A DNA stretch of 64,000 nt from a bacterium (GTDB lineage Bacteria; Myxococcota_A; Bradymonadia; UBA7976; UBA1532): the NCBI GenBank assembly GCA_030426085.1, contig JAUHYW010000015.1:62001-126000 (forward strand). Reading direction: 5' to 3'. Each line of letters begins with the position of its first letter. Position 1 is the first letter of the stretch. The notes under the pieces were generated by a model. It was not told the DNA's origin. It ran no database searches and saw only the letters and a list, made by a program, of their open reading frames with translations. Shown one piece after another: positions 37,482 to 45,662 of this stretch. Both the position numbers and the translations under genes were made by a program.

Positions 37482-38503
37482 TCGAGGCCACCGAGGATGC
37501 GGTCGAGGCGGTCGAGCACGACCTCCCGGCTGATGACGCCCCCCCGCATGAGCAGGTCGGGCACCGGGTAGACGCGCCCCGCGCGCACCGCGGGGAGCTG
37601 CTGCCACACCGGGTGGTCGAGCAGCCGCCGCATCTCGCTGGCGCTGATGGGCACCCGCTGCTCGTGCATCAGCAGGATGTGGTCGGCGTCGAGCCGGATG
37701 AGGCCCTCCAGCGACAGGCGCACGACGTCCCGATCCCAGGCGAGCTGCTGCACCAGGGTCGGGCGGCGCAGCGCGAGGTCGCCGTAGAGCAGCGGGCCCG
37801 AGTAGCCGTGGCCGTAGAGCCGGTACTCCCGGGCGAAGATGCGCAGCATGGCCACCGAGGCGTCGCCGATGCGGGCGTGGATGCGGTCGCGGCTCTCGGC
37901 GATGCGGGCGTCGAGGGCCGCCAGCCGCTCCCGCCCGGCCGCGGCCCGGCCGGCGAGGGTCGCCACGTCTTGGAAGCGCGCGCGCCAGAACCAGTGGCTC
38001 GGCTGGAGGACGACCGTCGGGGCGATGGCGGCGAGGTGGTCGTAGCGGGTCTGCCAGTACCACACGGCGATGATCAGATCGGGCGCGGTGGCGGCGAGCG
38101 CCTCGAGGTCGGGGCCGCCGGCGGTCACGTCGACGAGCGGCACCCCTTCGAGGCGGTCGGCGAGGTGCGGTTCGAAGCCCCGGGCCCCGCTGCCGGCCGC
38201 GGCGCAGGGGCGCACGCCGACGGCGAGCAGCTCGTCGTTCCAGCCCAGGCTGGCGATGCGCCGGGGGGCGGCGGGGATGACGCTGATCCCCTGGATGTGC
38301 TCGACCTCGAGCCGCCCGTCGGGCAGCGGGCGGGGCCGGATCGGGGTCTCGCCGGTGCCGGGGATGACCGTGTCGGGGGCCCGGCTGTGGTGGCGGGCGG
38401 CGCCCGGCTGGCCCTCGACGAACCGCACGATCGCGACGGCGGCGACCGCCAGGCCGCCGACGATCAGCAGCGCGCGCAGCTCGCGGCTCCAGCGTCGGAT
38501 CAT
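37478..38503 (-). CDS. Siderophore-type ABC transporter substrate-binding protein
   Basis: A 341-residue periplasmic-binding-protein of the FepB/FecB class (cluster A-II): IPAAPRRIASLGWNDELLAVGVRP at the N-domain, DLEALAATAPDLIIAVWY, a long linking helix, and VWQQLPAVRAGRVYPVPD. The N-terminus has a hydrophobic stretch (about 10-28) with no clear cleavage site or lipobox, so it may stay anchored in the inner membrane. Start ATG 38503 is preferred to an upstream extension at 38599. It is first in the four-gene ABC operon and divergent from the TonB receptor. Confidence 0.85.
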   Translation of the reverse strand: MIRRWSRELRALLIVGGLAVAAVAIVRFVEGQPGAARHHSRAPDTVIPGTGETPIRPRPLPDGRLEVEHIQGISVIPAAPRRIASLGWNDELLAVGVRPCAAAGSGARGFEPHLADRLEGVPLVDVTAGGPDLEALAATAPDLIIAVWYWQTRYDHLAAIAPTVVLQPSHWFWRARFQDVATLAGRAAAGRERLAALDARIAESRDRIHARIGDASVAMLRIFAREYRLYGHGYSGPLLYGDLALRRPTLVQQLAWDRDVVRLSLEGLIRLDADHILLMHEQRVPISASEMRRLLDHPVWQQLPAVRAGRVYPVPDLLMRGGVISREVVLDRLDRILGGLE

Positions 38504-38858
38504 GGCGATCGGGTCGGCATCGAGTCCCCCTCGGGGGTCTGCTGTGGCAGAGCAGGCGCCGCCCGTCGATAGGTGACTTCGCCCACCCGCAGATGGCATC
38601 GGATGGCTGCGCCGCGCGGGGCAAACCGTTCATCTTTCTCTGCCCGGTGCGCGGTCGACAAGGCATCGGCGATGGGTGTTCTCCCCGGGGGTGGACCTGC
38701 CCACGGGGTGTCCCGAAGTACGTGGGGCTCAAGGTGGAACTGCCTATTGGCCGCCTCGACGACACGCTCTGATACTGCCCGCGGAGCATGCTGAGGACCG
38801 GAGTCCGGGCGGTTCGCGCGCCCGTCGACTCATCCAGAGTGATTCACGAGGGGGGACC
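38504..38858. other. 355-bp divergent regulatory gap of the siderophore locus
   Basis: Separates the ABC transport operon (minus) from the TonB receptor operon (plus). No gene is supported. I do not see a convincing Fur box. A hairpin-forming GGAC-CGGA-GTCC at 38795-38806, 53 bases before the receptor start, lies in a segment (38796-38810) that partly resembles the conserved 3' box of cobalamin riboswitches. Promoters for both operons should be here. Confidence 0.65.
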
Positions 38859-41084
38859 ATGTCTTCGACGAGACCGGTGTGTCATATGATGGCATCGCGC
38901 GCGGCGGCGCTGGCCGCGGCGCTGGCGCTGGCCGCGCCGGCCGGAGCCCAGGAGGCGCCGGCCACACCCGATGAGCCGGCCGCCGAGGCGCCGGCCGTCG
39001 AGAAGGGCGAGGCGCAGACCCTCGTCGTCGAGGCCGATCCGCTCGCCGAGAGCTACGTCGAGCCGAACCCCAGCACGCTGACCAAGGGCCAGCCGCTGCC
39101 GCTGACCGAGTCCGAGCGGCGGGTCGACGTGGTGCCCAAGGCGCTGATGCGCGACCTCGGCGCGACGACCATCGACGAGCTCTACCGGGCGGTGCCCAAC
39201 CTCGTGCTCACCGAGGAGGGCAGCTTCAACCTGCGCGGCTTCGGCTCGGGGCGGGGGGCGATGACCATCGACGGCATCCACAACTCGCCGTTCCGGGTGA
39301 TGTCGCCCTACCTGCTCAACGTCGAGCGGGTCGAGGTGCTCAAGGGGCCGGCGGGGGTCATCCACGGCACGGGGCACGCCGGGGGCGACATCAACCTGGT
39401 GCTCGAGAAGCCGCTGAGCCACGACCGCTATGAGTTCGCGGCCTACTTCAGCAGCCTCGGCCAGCGCCGGGTCGAGGTGGACGGCACCGGGCCGCTGGTG
39501 GGTGAAGACACCCTGATGTATCGCTTCAACGTGGCCCTCGAAGACAGCGAGACCTTCCGGGCCAACGGGCAGATCGACAACGCCTTCTTGAGCCTGGCGC
39601 TGACCTGGAACCCCCACGAGCGGGTCGAGCTGACCTTCCAGGGCTTCGCGCTGGAGGACATCCGCACCGGCGGCCGGGGCTATGGCTATCCCATCCTCGA
39701 CGACGACCCGTACTTCCTGCCCCGGGAGACGAGCATCAACGAGCCGACCGACCAGCGGCGCAACCGCATCGCCTGGGGCACCCTGACCACCACCGTCGAG
39801 CTGGCCGAGGACTGGGGCGTCGAGCTGGCGCTGTTCGCCAACGACTTCCGCTACTCGAATCGGTATCACGAGGGGCGGCGCAGCACCGAGAACGTCGAGT
39901 CGCGGTTCATCGACCGCCAGTGGCGTGATCAGAGCGCCGACAGCATGATGCTGGGCTACGATCTGCGCATCCGGGGCGAGCTGGAGGCGGGGCCGACGAA
40001 GCACCGGCTGCTGCTCGGCCACGACGTGCGCGACTTCACCAACCCGATGTTCCCCGCCATCCGGGCCCGCATCGCCAACCCGGCCTCGGCCGATCGGCCG
40101 AACGGGGCCGCGCCGCTCGACCTGCTCGCCCCGGACTACGGCGCCGCCGCGGAGGAGACCTACACCCTCACCGGCGACAACGAGACCACCGCCGACCGGC
40201 TCAACCTGGGGGTCTACGCCACCTACCGCCTGACCATCATCGACGACATCCACCTGATGGGCGGCTTCCGCTGGGACAGCTACGAAGAGACCACCCACGG
40301 GGAGAACTACCTCACCGGCGAGACCAGCGACACCCAGGACGACAGCACGGCCATCGCCGGGCAGGGCGGGCTGGTCTACGAGGTCTTCGACGACGCGCTG
40401 TCGGTCTACGCCACCCTGTCGACCGGCTTCCGGGAGCAGTCGTGGTTCCAGCAGGGCAACCCCAACGGGCCGTTCGATCCGTTCCGCTTCACCCAGTACG
40501 AGGTGGGGGTGCAGGGCAAGGCCCTCGACGGGCGGCTGCTGGCGACAGCGACGGTCTTCCGCATCGACCGGGAGAACGAGCTGGTGCCCGACCCCGATCC
40601 GACCGCCGAGCCCGGGGCCCGGGTCTCGCAGGGGGTGACCCGCTCGGAGGGCGTCGAGCTGACCCTCGGCGGGCGGCCGGTGGACGGGTGGGACATCACC
40701 GGCCAGTTCGGCCTGCTCGACGCCCGGGTGCTCGAGAGCACCGGCGACAACAAAGACGACCCCATCGCCCAGGTGCCCGAGATGACCGCCGGGCTGTGGG
40801 TCGCCCACGACCTGGGCCGGCTGCCGCTGCGCCTCTTCGGCGGCTTCACCTACGTCGGCGAGCGGCCGACCCACAGCGACGACAGCAACCCGCTGGCGAC
40901 GACCATGCCGGCCTACACCGTCCTGGACGTGGGCGGCCGGTTCGACGTCGGCGGCTGGAGCGCGCAGCTCAACTTCTTCAACGTGCTCGACGAGCACTAC
41001 TTCGTGCACTACCGCCCGCCGGCCCACTCGCTGACCCCCGGCTCGCCTCGCGGCGTGCGGCTGGTGCTCTCGGCGACGTTCTGA
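38859..41084 (+). CDS. TonB-dependent siderophore receptor
   Basis: A 741-residue outer-membrane gated channel. The signal peptide covers about residues 1-30 (AGA-QE); a TonB-box-like AQTLVVEA lies at 52-59. The plug domain follows: ELYRAVPNLVLTEEGSFNLRGFGSGRGAMTIDGI, then LNVERVEVLKGPAGVIHGTGHAGGDINLVLEKP, typical of FhuA/FoxA-like siderophore receptors. A 22-strand barrel ends in Phe (VLSATF) after NVLDEHYFVHY. ATG 38859 has GAGGGGGGA upstream. It heads the TonB2-type operon with a 1-base overlap (TGATG) to the next gene. The ligand is not predictable; iron-siderophore is favoured over cobalamin from the plug sequence. Confidence 0.92.
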   Translation: MSSTRPVCHMMASRAAALAAALALAAPAGAQEAPATPDEPAAEAPAVEKGEAQTLVVEADPLAESYVEPNPSTLTKGQPLPLTESERRVDVVPKALMRDLGATTIDELYRAVPNLVLTEEGSFNLRGFGSGRGAMTIDGIHNSPFRVMSPYLLNVERVEVLKGPAGVIHGTGHAGGDINLVLEKPLSHDRYEFAAYFSSLGQRRVEVDGTGPLVGEDTLMYRFNVALEDSETFRANGQIDNAFLSLALTWNPHERVELTFQGFALEDIRTGGRGYGYPILDDDPYFLPRETSINEPTDQRRNRIAWGTLTTTVELAEDWGVELALFANDFRYSNRYHEGRRSTENVESRFIDRQWRDQSADSMMLGYDLRIRGELEAGPTKHRLLLGHDVRDFTNPMFPAIRARIANPASADRPNGAAPLDLLAPDYGAAAEETYTLTGDNETTADRLNLGVYATYRLTIIDDIHLMGGFRWDSYEETTHGENYLTGETSDTQDDSTAIAGQGGLVYEVFDDALSVYATLSTGFREQSWFQQGNPNGPFDPFRFTQYEVGVQGKALDGRLLATATVFRIDRENELVPDPDPTAEPGARVSQGVTRSEGVELTLGGRPVDGWDITGQFGLLDARVLESTGDNKDDPIAQVPEMTAGLWVAHDLGRLPLRLFGGFTYVGERPTHSDDSNPLATTMPAYTVLDVGGRFDVGGWSAQLNFFNVLDEHYFVHYRPPAHSLTPGSPRGVRLVLSATF

Positions 41085-41779
41085 TGGGCCGGGGCCTCGC
41101 GCTGGGGCTCGGGCTGGGGCTGGGGCTGCTGTCGCCGCCGGCCGGGGCCGAGGTGCGGCCGGCGCTCGACGCGCTCGCCGGGGCCGATCGGGCGCGGGCG
41201 GCGCTGGCCCGGGAGCAGGCCGAGTGGGCCCTGGCCCGCGATCGACAGGCGGCGCTGGCCGACGCGTTGAACGCCGAGGCCCGCCGGCTGGAGGCCGAGA
41301 TCCACCGGCTGCGGGCGCAGGCGGCCGAGCTGAGTGAAGACGACGCCGCCGCGGCCCTCGCCGCGCGGGTGGCGTCGAGGCAGGCCGAGGCCGAGGCGGT
41401 GGCGCGGTCGATCCGGGCCGGCCTCGCCCCGCTGGCGCCGCGGTGGTCTCCCCCCACCGCGGCGCCGGGCCTCGCCGGCGCGCTGGGGCTCCTGCGGGCG
41501 GCGGAGCAGGCGGCGGCGGCGGTCGAGGTCGGCGTCGCCACCGGCGAGCTGGACGGGCAGAGCGTCGCGGTCCAGACCCTGCGCCTGGGGCTGGCGGCGA
41601 TGTGGTGGCGGGCGCTCGACGGATCGGCCGCGGGGCGGGTCGAGGTGGTCGACGGCCGCCGGATCCTGCGCCGGGGCGACCCGGCGACGCTGCGGGCGGT
41701 GACCGAGGCGCTGGCCGTCGCCGGGGGCCAGATCCCGCCCCGCCTGATCGACCTGCCGGTGGCCGTGACCGCCCCGTGA
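41084..41779 (+). CDS. DUF3450-like periplasmic coiled-coil protein of the TonB2 system
   Basis: A 231-residue protein with a signal peptide (1-22, AGA-E), a long coiled coil (about 30-115, LAREQAEWALARDRQAALADALNAEARRLEAEI...) and a C-terminal globular part with GELDGQSVAVQTLRLGLAAMWWRALDG. Position directly before a TtpC-like gene and this layout match the DUF3450 proteins of Vibrio/Shewanella-type TonB2 clusters. Its role is not firmly known; it may stabilise the energiser in the periplasm. The start overlaps the receptor stop by 1 base. Confidence 0.75.
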   Translation: MGRGLALGLGLGLGLLSPPAGAEVRPALDALAGADRARAALAREQAEWALARDRQAALADALNAEARRLEAEIHRLRAQAAELSEDDAAAALAARVASRQAEAEAVARSIRAGLAPLAPRWSPPTAAPGLAGALGLLRAAEQAAAAVEVGVATGELDGQSVAVQTLRLGLAAMWWRALDGSAAGRVEVVDGRRILRRGDPATLRAVTEALAVAGGQIPPRLIDLPVAVTAP

Positions 41780-42999
41780 GCCCGACCCTCCTCCTCCTGC
41801 CCCTCGCGCTGCTGGCCCCGCCGGACGGCGTCGCCCTGCGCGCGGCGGCGCTCGACGCCCGGGCGGCCGCCGAGGCCGAGCTGGCCGACTTCCGCGCCCG
41901 CCGGGTCGACGATCACGCCGCGCTGGTGCGCCGGGTGCACGCGGCCCAGGGGCGCCTGAGCCGGGCCCGGGCGGCGCGGGCCGAGGCGCAGGCCGCGCTG
42001 GAGGACGCCCGGGTCACGGCGACCCGGCGGGTGGACGCCGCCGGCGAGCAGCAGGCCGCGCTGGACGCGCTGGAGGCCCGGCTGGCCGAGGCCGACGGGG
42101 TCTCCGAGCGGCTGGCCCGGCTGGCCCGGCGGGCGGCGGTCTTCGTCGAGCCGGGCGCGCTGCACGACCGTCGGGGGCGGCCGGCCACCGCCCCGATCGT
42201 GCACCTGGGGCCGCTGCGGTGGGCGGTGGGCGACCACCCGGCGACGGTGGGCCTGCTCGACGGCGCCCCGCTGCGCATCGGCGGGCCGCCGATCGACCCC
42301 CCGGCGGCGGCGACGCTGCGCCGGGTCGCGGCGGGCGAGGCGGCGGGGGTGGTGGCTTTGCCGATCGACCTCTCGGGCGAGATGGCGGGGGCCGAGGCCG
42401 GCGCGCCGTGGACCGTGTGGCGCTGGCTGCGGGCCGGCGGGCCGTTCGTATGGCCCATCCTGGCCCTGGCGCTGGCCGCGCTGCTGGTGGTGCTCGACCG
42501 GATCCGGGTGACGGCGCGCGACCGGGCCCCGCCGGGGCTGGCCGACGCGGTCTTCGCCGATCTGGCCCGCGGCGACCGGGCGGCGGCTCGGGAGCGGGTG
42601 GCCGGCGCCCGGTCGTCCCTGGGCCGGCTGCTGGCGGTCGGGGTCGACGACCGCTCCCCCGGGGCGATCGAGGCGGCCTTGGCGGTCGAAGATCTGCGCC
42701 TCGACCGGGGTCTGCGGCTGCTGGCGGTCTTCGCCGCGGTGGCCCCGCTGCTGGGGCTGCTGGGCACGGTGAGCGGCATGATCGGGACCTTCGACGTGAT
42801 CGCGGTGCACGGCACTGGCGAGCCCCGGCTGCTCTCGGGCGGCATCGCCCAGGCGCTGACGACGACCCAGCTCGGGCTGATGGTGGCGGTGCCCGCGCTG
42901 CTGGCCCACGCGGTGGCGGTGCGCGGCGCCGAGCGGCGCCGGGCCGACCTCGAGGCGGCGGCGTCCCGGCTGGTCGACCCCGACGGGGAGGGCCCATGA
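41776..42999 (+). CDS. TtpC-like extended MotA/TolQ/ExbB proton-channel protein
   Basis: A 407-residue protein: signal-like N-terminus, periplasmic coiled coil (about 15-110) and a small domain, TM1 about 220-245 (FVWPILALALAALLVVL), then the ExbB/TolQ core with LLAVFAAVAPLLGLLGTVSGMIGTFDVI and GGIAQALTTTQLGLMVAVPALLAH. In TonB2 systems TtpC is an ExbB-like protein with such an N-terminal extension and is essential for energising TonB2. GTG 41776 overlaps the previous stop by 4 bases. Confidence 0.85.
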   Translation: MSPTLLLLPLALLAPPDGVALRAAALDARAAAEAELADFRARRVDDHAALVRRVHAAQGRLSRARAARAEAQAALEDARVTATRRVDAAGEQQAALDALEARLAEADGVSERLARLARRAAVFVEPGALHDRRGRPATAPIVHLGPLRWAVGDHPATVGLLDGAPLRIGGPPIDPPAAATLRRVAAGEAAGVVALPIDLSGEMAGAEAGAPWTVWRWLRAGGPFVWPILALALAALLVVLDRIRVTARDRAPPGLADAVFADLARGDRAAARERVAGARSSLGRLLAVGVDDRSPGAIEAALAVEDLRLDRGLRLLAVFAAVAPLLGLLGTVSGMIGTFDVIAVHGTGEPRLLSGGIAQALTTTQLGLMVAVPALLAHAVAVRGAERRRADLEAAASRLVDPDGEGP

Positions 43000-43427
43000 G
43001 CCCGTCGGCCGAGGGCTGGGCGGCGCTGGCCGAGCTGGGGCGCCGGGGCGGGCCGGTGCTGTGGGTCATCACCGGGGTGGCGCTGGTGGTCTATGGGCAG
43101 CTCGCGTACGGGCTGGTCGAGCTGACCGGGGCCGCGGGCCGGGACGCGGCCGCCCGCTGTCAGCGGCGCCTGATCTCGATCCGGGCGGGCATCGCCGCCG
43201 CGCCGCTGCTGGGGCTGCTGGGCACCGTCGGCGGGCTGGTGACGAGCTTCGAGGGGCTGATGGCCGACGGCCGGCCGACGGCGCTGGCCGACGGCATCGG
43301 GCAGGCGATGCTGACGACCGAGTACGGCCTGCTGGTCGCCGCGCCGGCGCTGGTGCTCTGCGGCCTGCTCGAGCGACGGGTCCGCCGGGTGGCGGTGTCC
43401 GGCGCGGCGCCGGGGGCCACGCCATGA
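42996..43427 (+). CDS. exbB: ExbB-like proton channel subunit
   Basis: A 143-residue short MotA/TolQ/ExbB-family protein with TM1 about 20-40 and the core IAAAPLLGLLGTVGGLVTSFEGL ... ADGIGQAMLTTEYGLLVAAPALVL. It lacks the periplasmic extension of the preceding TtpC-like protein, as ExbB2 does. Starts inside the upstream stop (ATGA). Confidence 0.88.
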   Translation: MSPSAEGWAALAELGRRGGPVLWVITGVALVVYGQLAYGLVELTGAAGRDAAARCQRRLISIRAGIAAAPLLGLLGTVGGLVTSFEGLMADGRPTALADGIGQAMLTTEYGLLVAAPALVLCGLLERRVRRVAVSGAAPGATP

Positions 43428-43840
43428 GGCGCTTCCGCCGCGCCGGCGCCGGCCCGCCGGGGGCCGCGGTCGACCTGTCGGCGATGATCGACATGGTCTT
43501 CCTGCTGCTGATCTTCTTCCTGGTGACGACCCGCTTCACCCGCGACGCGGGGGTCGAGGTCGAGCGGCCGGAGAGCGCGCGGGCGGTGTCGGTGGCGGCC
43601 CGGGTGGTGCCGGTGGGCATCACCGCGGCCGGCACGATCCACATCGGCGGGCGGGCGGTCGACCCGGCGGACGTCGCCGGGCTGGGCGGGCTCATCGCCG
43701 AGGCGCTGCGGGCGGGGGACGCGACCGACGTGCTCATCCACGCCGACCGCCGGGCGCCGGTGGGGCTGGCCCTGACGGTGCGCGACCGGGCGCTGGACGC
43801 CGGCGCGGCCCGGGTCGACATCGCGGCGGTGCGCCGATGA
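43424..43840 (+). CDS. exbD: ExbD biopolymer transport protein
   Basis: A 138-residue protein with one N-terminal membrane helix carrying the proton-conducting Asp: VDLSAMIDMVFLLLIFFLV, followed by the periplasmic ExbD/TolR domain with VLIHADRRAPVG. Overlaps both neighbours by 4 bases. Confidence 0.92.
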   Translation: MRRFRRAGAGPPGAAVDLSAMIDMVFLLLIFFLVTTRFTRDAGVEVERPESARAVSVAARVVPVGITAAGTIHIGGRAVDPADVAGLGGLIAEALRAGDATDVLIHADRRAPVGLALTVRDRALDAGAARVDIAAVRR

Positions 43841-44487
43841 GGCAGCGCAGCGGGCGGCTCCTCATCGCGGTCACGACGACGGTGGCGGTCAACCTGGGGC
43901 TCTTGCTGGCGCTGGTCGAGCTGAGCGCGTCGCAGCCCCCCCCGCCGCCGACCGTCGCGACGCCGCTGGGCGCCCCGCCGCCGCCGCCGCCGCCGCCGCC
44001 GACCCGCCCCGCGCCGCCGCCGCAGGCCCCGGTCGCGGCGGCGGGGGCCTCGACGCCGGCCCCGTCGCTGCCGCCGCTGGCCCTGGCTCCGCTGGCGAAC
44101 CGCGCGGTGGCGCTGCCCCCGCCGACGATCACCGCCGCGCCGGGCGATCTGCCGGCGCTGACCCTGCCCGGGGTGCCCACGGGCGCGATCGGCGGCGGGG
44201 GCGCCCCGCCCGATGAGGGGCCGACCCTCATCTTCGCCCCCGACCTGGAGGACCACTATCCGCCGCAGGCCCGGACCCGCAAGGTGGAGGGCCGGACCCG
44301 GCTGCGGCTGGCCCTGGACGCGGCGGGCACGGTGACGGCGATCGACATCCTGGGCGGCGAGCCGGTGGGCGTGTTCGAGGACGCGGCCCGGGCCGCGGCC
44401 CGGCGGCTGCGCTACCGCCCGGCGCGGCGGGACGGGCGGGCCGTGCCGAGCACCATCGAGCTGGTGCTGCAATGGAGCCTCAGATGA
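43837..44487 (+). CDS. tonB: TonB energy-transducing protein
   Basis: A 216-residue protein: one N-terminal membrane helix (about 8-28), a very proline-rich periplasmic span (35-110; a run of nine prolines PPPPPPPPP), and a TonB C-terminal domain (about 128-216: DHYPPQARTRKVEGRTRLRLALDAAGTVTAIDIL ... AARRLRYRPARRDG). It reaches the TonB box of the receptor at 38859. Overlaps ExbD and the TPR gene by 4 bases each. Confidence 0.92.
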   Translation: MRQRSGRLLIAVTTTVAVNLGLLLALVELSASQPPPPPTVATPLGAPPPPPPPPPTRPAPPPQAPVAAAGASTPAPSLPPLALAPLANRAVALPPPTITAAPGDLPALTLPGVPTGAIGGGGAPPDEGPTLIFAPDLEDHYPPQARTRKVEGRTRLRLALDAAGTVTAIDILGGEPVGVFEDAARAAARRLRYRPARRDGRAVPSTIELVLQWSLR

Positions 44488-45659
44488 CCGGGGCGCTGTT
44501 CCTGTGGGGCTGGTTGCTCGCCGCGCCGCCCGGGCCCCCGCCGCCGGGCGTGGGCCCGCTGCTGGCCACGGTCGAGCAGGCGATCGCGGCGGGCGACGGC
44601 CCGGCGGCGCTGGCCGCGGTCGAGGGCTGGGACGGGCCGGCCCACCCGCTGGTGGCGCTGGCCCGGGGGCACGCGCTGTCGCTGGCCGGGCGCCACCCGG
44701 ACGCCATCGCGGCCTATCGCGCGGCGCTGGCCGGCCAGCCCGATCTGCGCGAGGCGGGGCTGGGGCTCATCGGGGCGCTGGCCCGGGCCGAGGACTGGGC
44801 CGGCCTGTGCGCCGAGCTGCCCCGCTGGATGCACCTGGCCGACGCCGAGCAGCGCACGGTCCGGCTGTGGCTGGCGGCGGCGCTGGGCGCGGGCGACATG
44901 CTGCTCGCCGAGGAGGTCGCCCGCCGGGGGCTGGTGCGCTGGCCGGGGGACGAGCAGCTCCGGCGGGGGCTGGCCCATGCGCTGCTGGCGACCGATCGGC
45001 CCCGGGCGGCGGCGGCGGCGCTGCGCCGGCTGCTGGACGCCCACCCCGACGACGCCGGGCTGTGGCAGCGGCTGGCGACGGCCGATCCGACCCTGGCCCG
45101 CCCGGCGCTCGAGGCGGCGGTGCTCGTCGCGCCCGACGACCGCGAGGCCCGGGCCCGGCTGGTGACGGCTCAGCTCGCCGCCGGTCAGACCGCCGCCGCG
45201 CTGCGCTACGCCGCCCCGCTGGCGAGCGGCCCCGATCGGGTGCTGGCGGTCCGGGCGGCGGTGGCGGCGGGCGACGTCGATCAGGCGGCGGCGTGGCTCG
45301 AAGGGGTCGCGGACCGCACGCCCGAGGTGCGCCGGTTGAGGGCCCGGGTGGCGCTGGCCCGGGGCGATCGGGCGACGGCCCGCCGCGAGCTGAGCGCGCT
45401 GCTGGCCATCGGGCAGACCGACGTGCGCATCCGGCTGGCGGCCCTCGAGCGGGCCGCGGGCGCCCTCGATCGGGCCGAGGCGCTGCTGCGGCAGGCGGTG
45501 GCGGCGGCCGATCCGGGCCCGGCGGCGCTGCACCTGGCCCATCTCCTGATCCAGCGCGGCCAGCGGGGGCCGGCCCGGCGGGTGCTGCGGGCCCAGGTGG
45601 CCCGGGCCCCGGGCGACGACGCGGCCCGGGCGCTGCTCGACGCGCTGGAGGGGAGCTGA
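44484..45659 (+). CDS. TPR protein ending the TonB2-type operon
   Basis: A 391-residue periplasmic or lipid-proximal protein with an N-terminal signal-like segment (LFLWGWLLAAPPG) and about nine tetratricopeptide-like helical repeats (e.g. HPLVALARGHALSLAGRHPDAIAAYRAAL). TonB2 clusters in Vibrio and Shewanella end with a TPR protein in just this place. ATG 44484 overlaps the tonB stop; ATG 44472 is possible. It is convergent with the next gene, 3 bases between stops. Confidence 0.82.
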   Translation: MTGALFLWGWLLAAPPGPPPPGVGPLLATVEQAIAAGDGPAALAAVEGWDGPAHPLVALARGHALSLAGRHPDAIAAYRAALAGQPDLREAGLGLIGALARAEDWAGLCAELPRWMHLADAEQRTVRLWLAAALGAGDMLLAEEVARRGLVRWPGDEQLRRGLAHALLATDRPRAAAAALRRLLDAHPDDAGLWQRLATADPTLARPALEAAVLVAPDDREARARLVTAQLAAGQTAAALRYAAPLASGPDRVLAVRAAVAAGDVDQAAAWLEGVADRTPEVRRLRARVALARGDRATARRELSALLAIGQTDVRIRLAALERAAGALDRAEALLRQAVAAADPGPAALHLAHLLIQRGQRGPARRVLRAQVARAPGDDAARALLDALEGS

Positions 45660-45662
45660 GCG

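Noticed and set aside
38504-38858. Fur box in the siderophore locus gap
   Set aside because: I looked for GATAATGATAATC-like 19-mers on both strands and found none; iron control may use another regulator or a diverged site.
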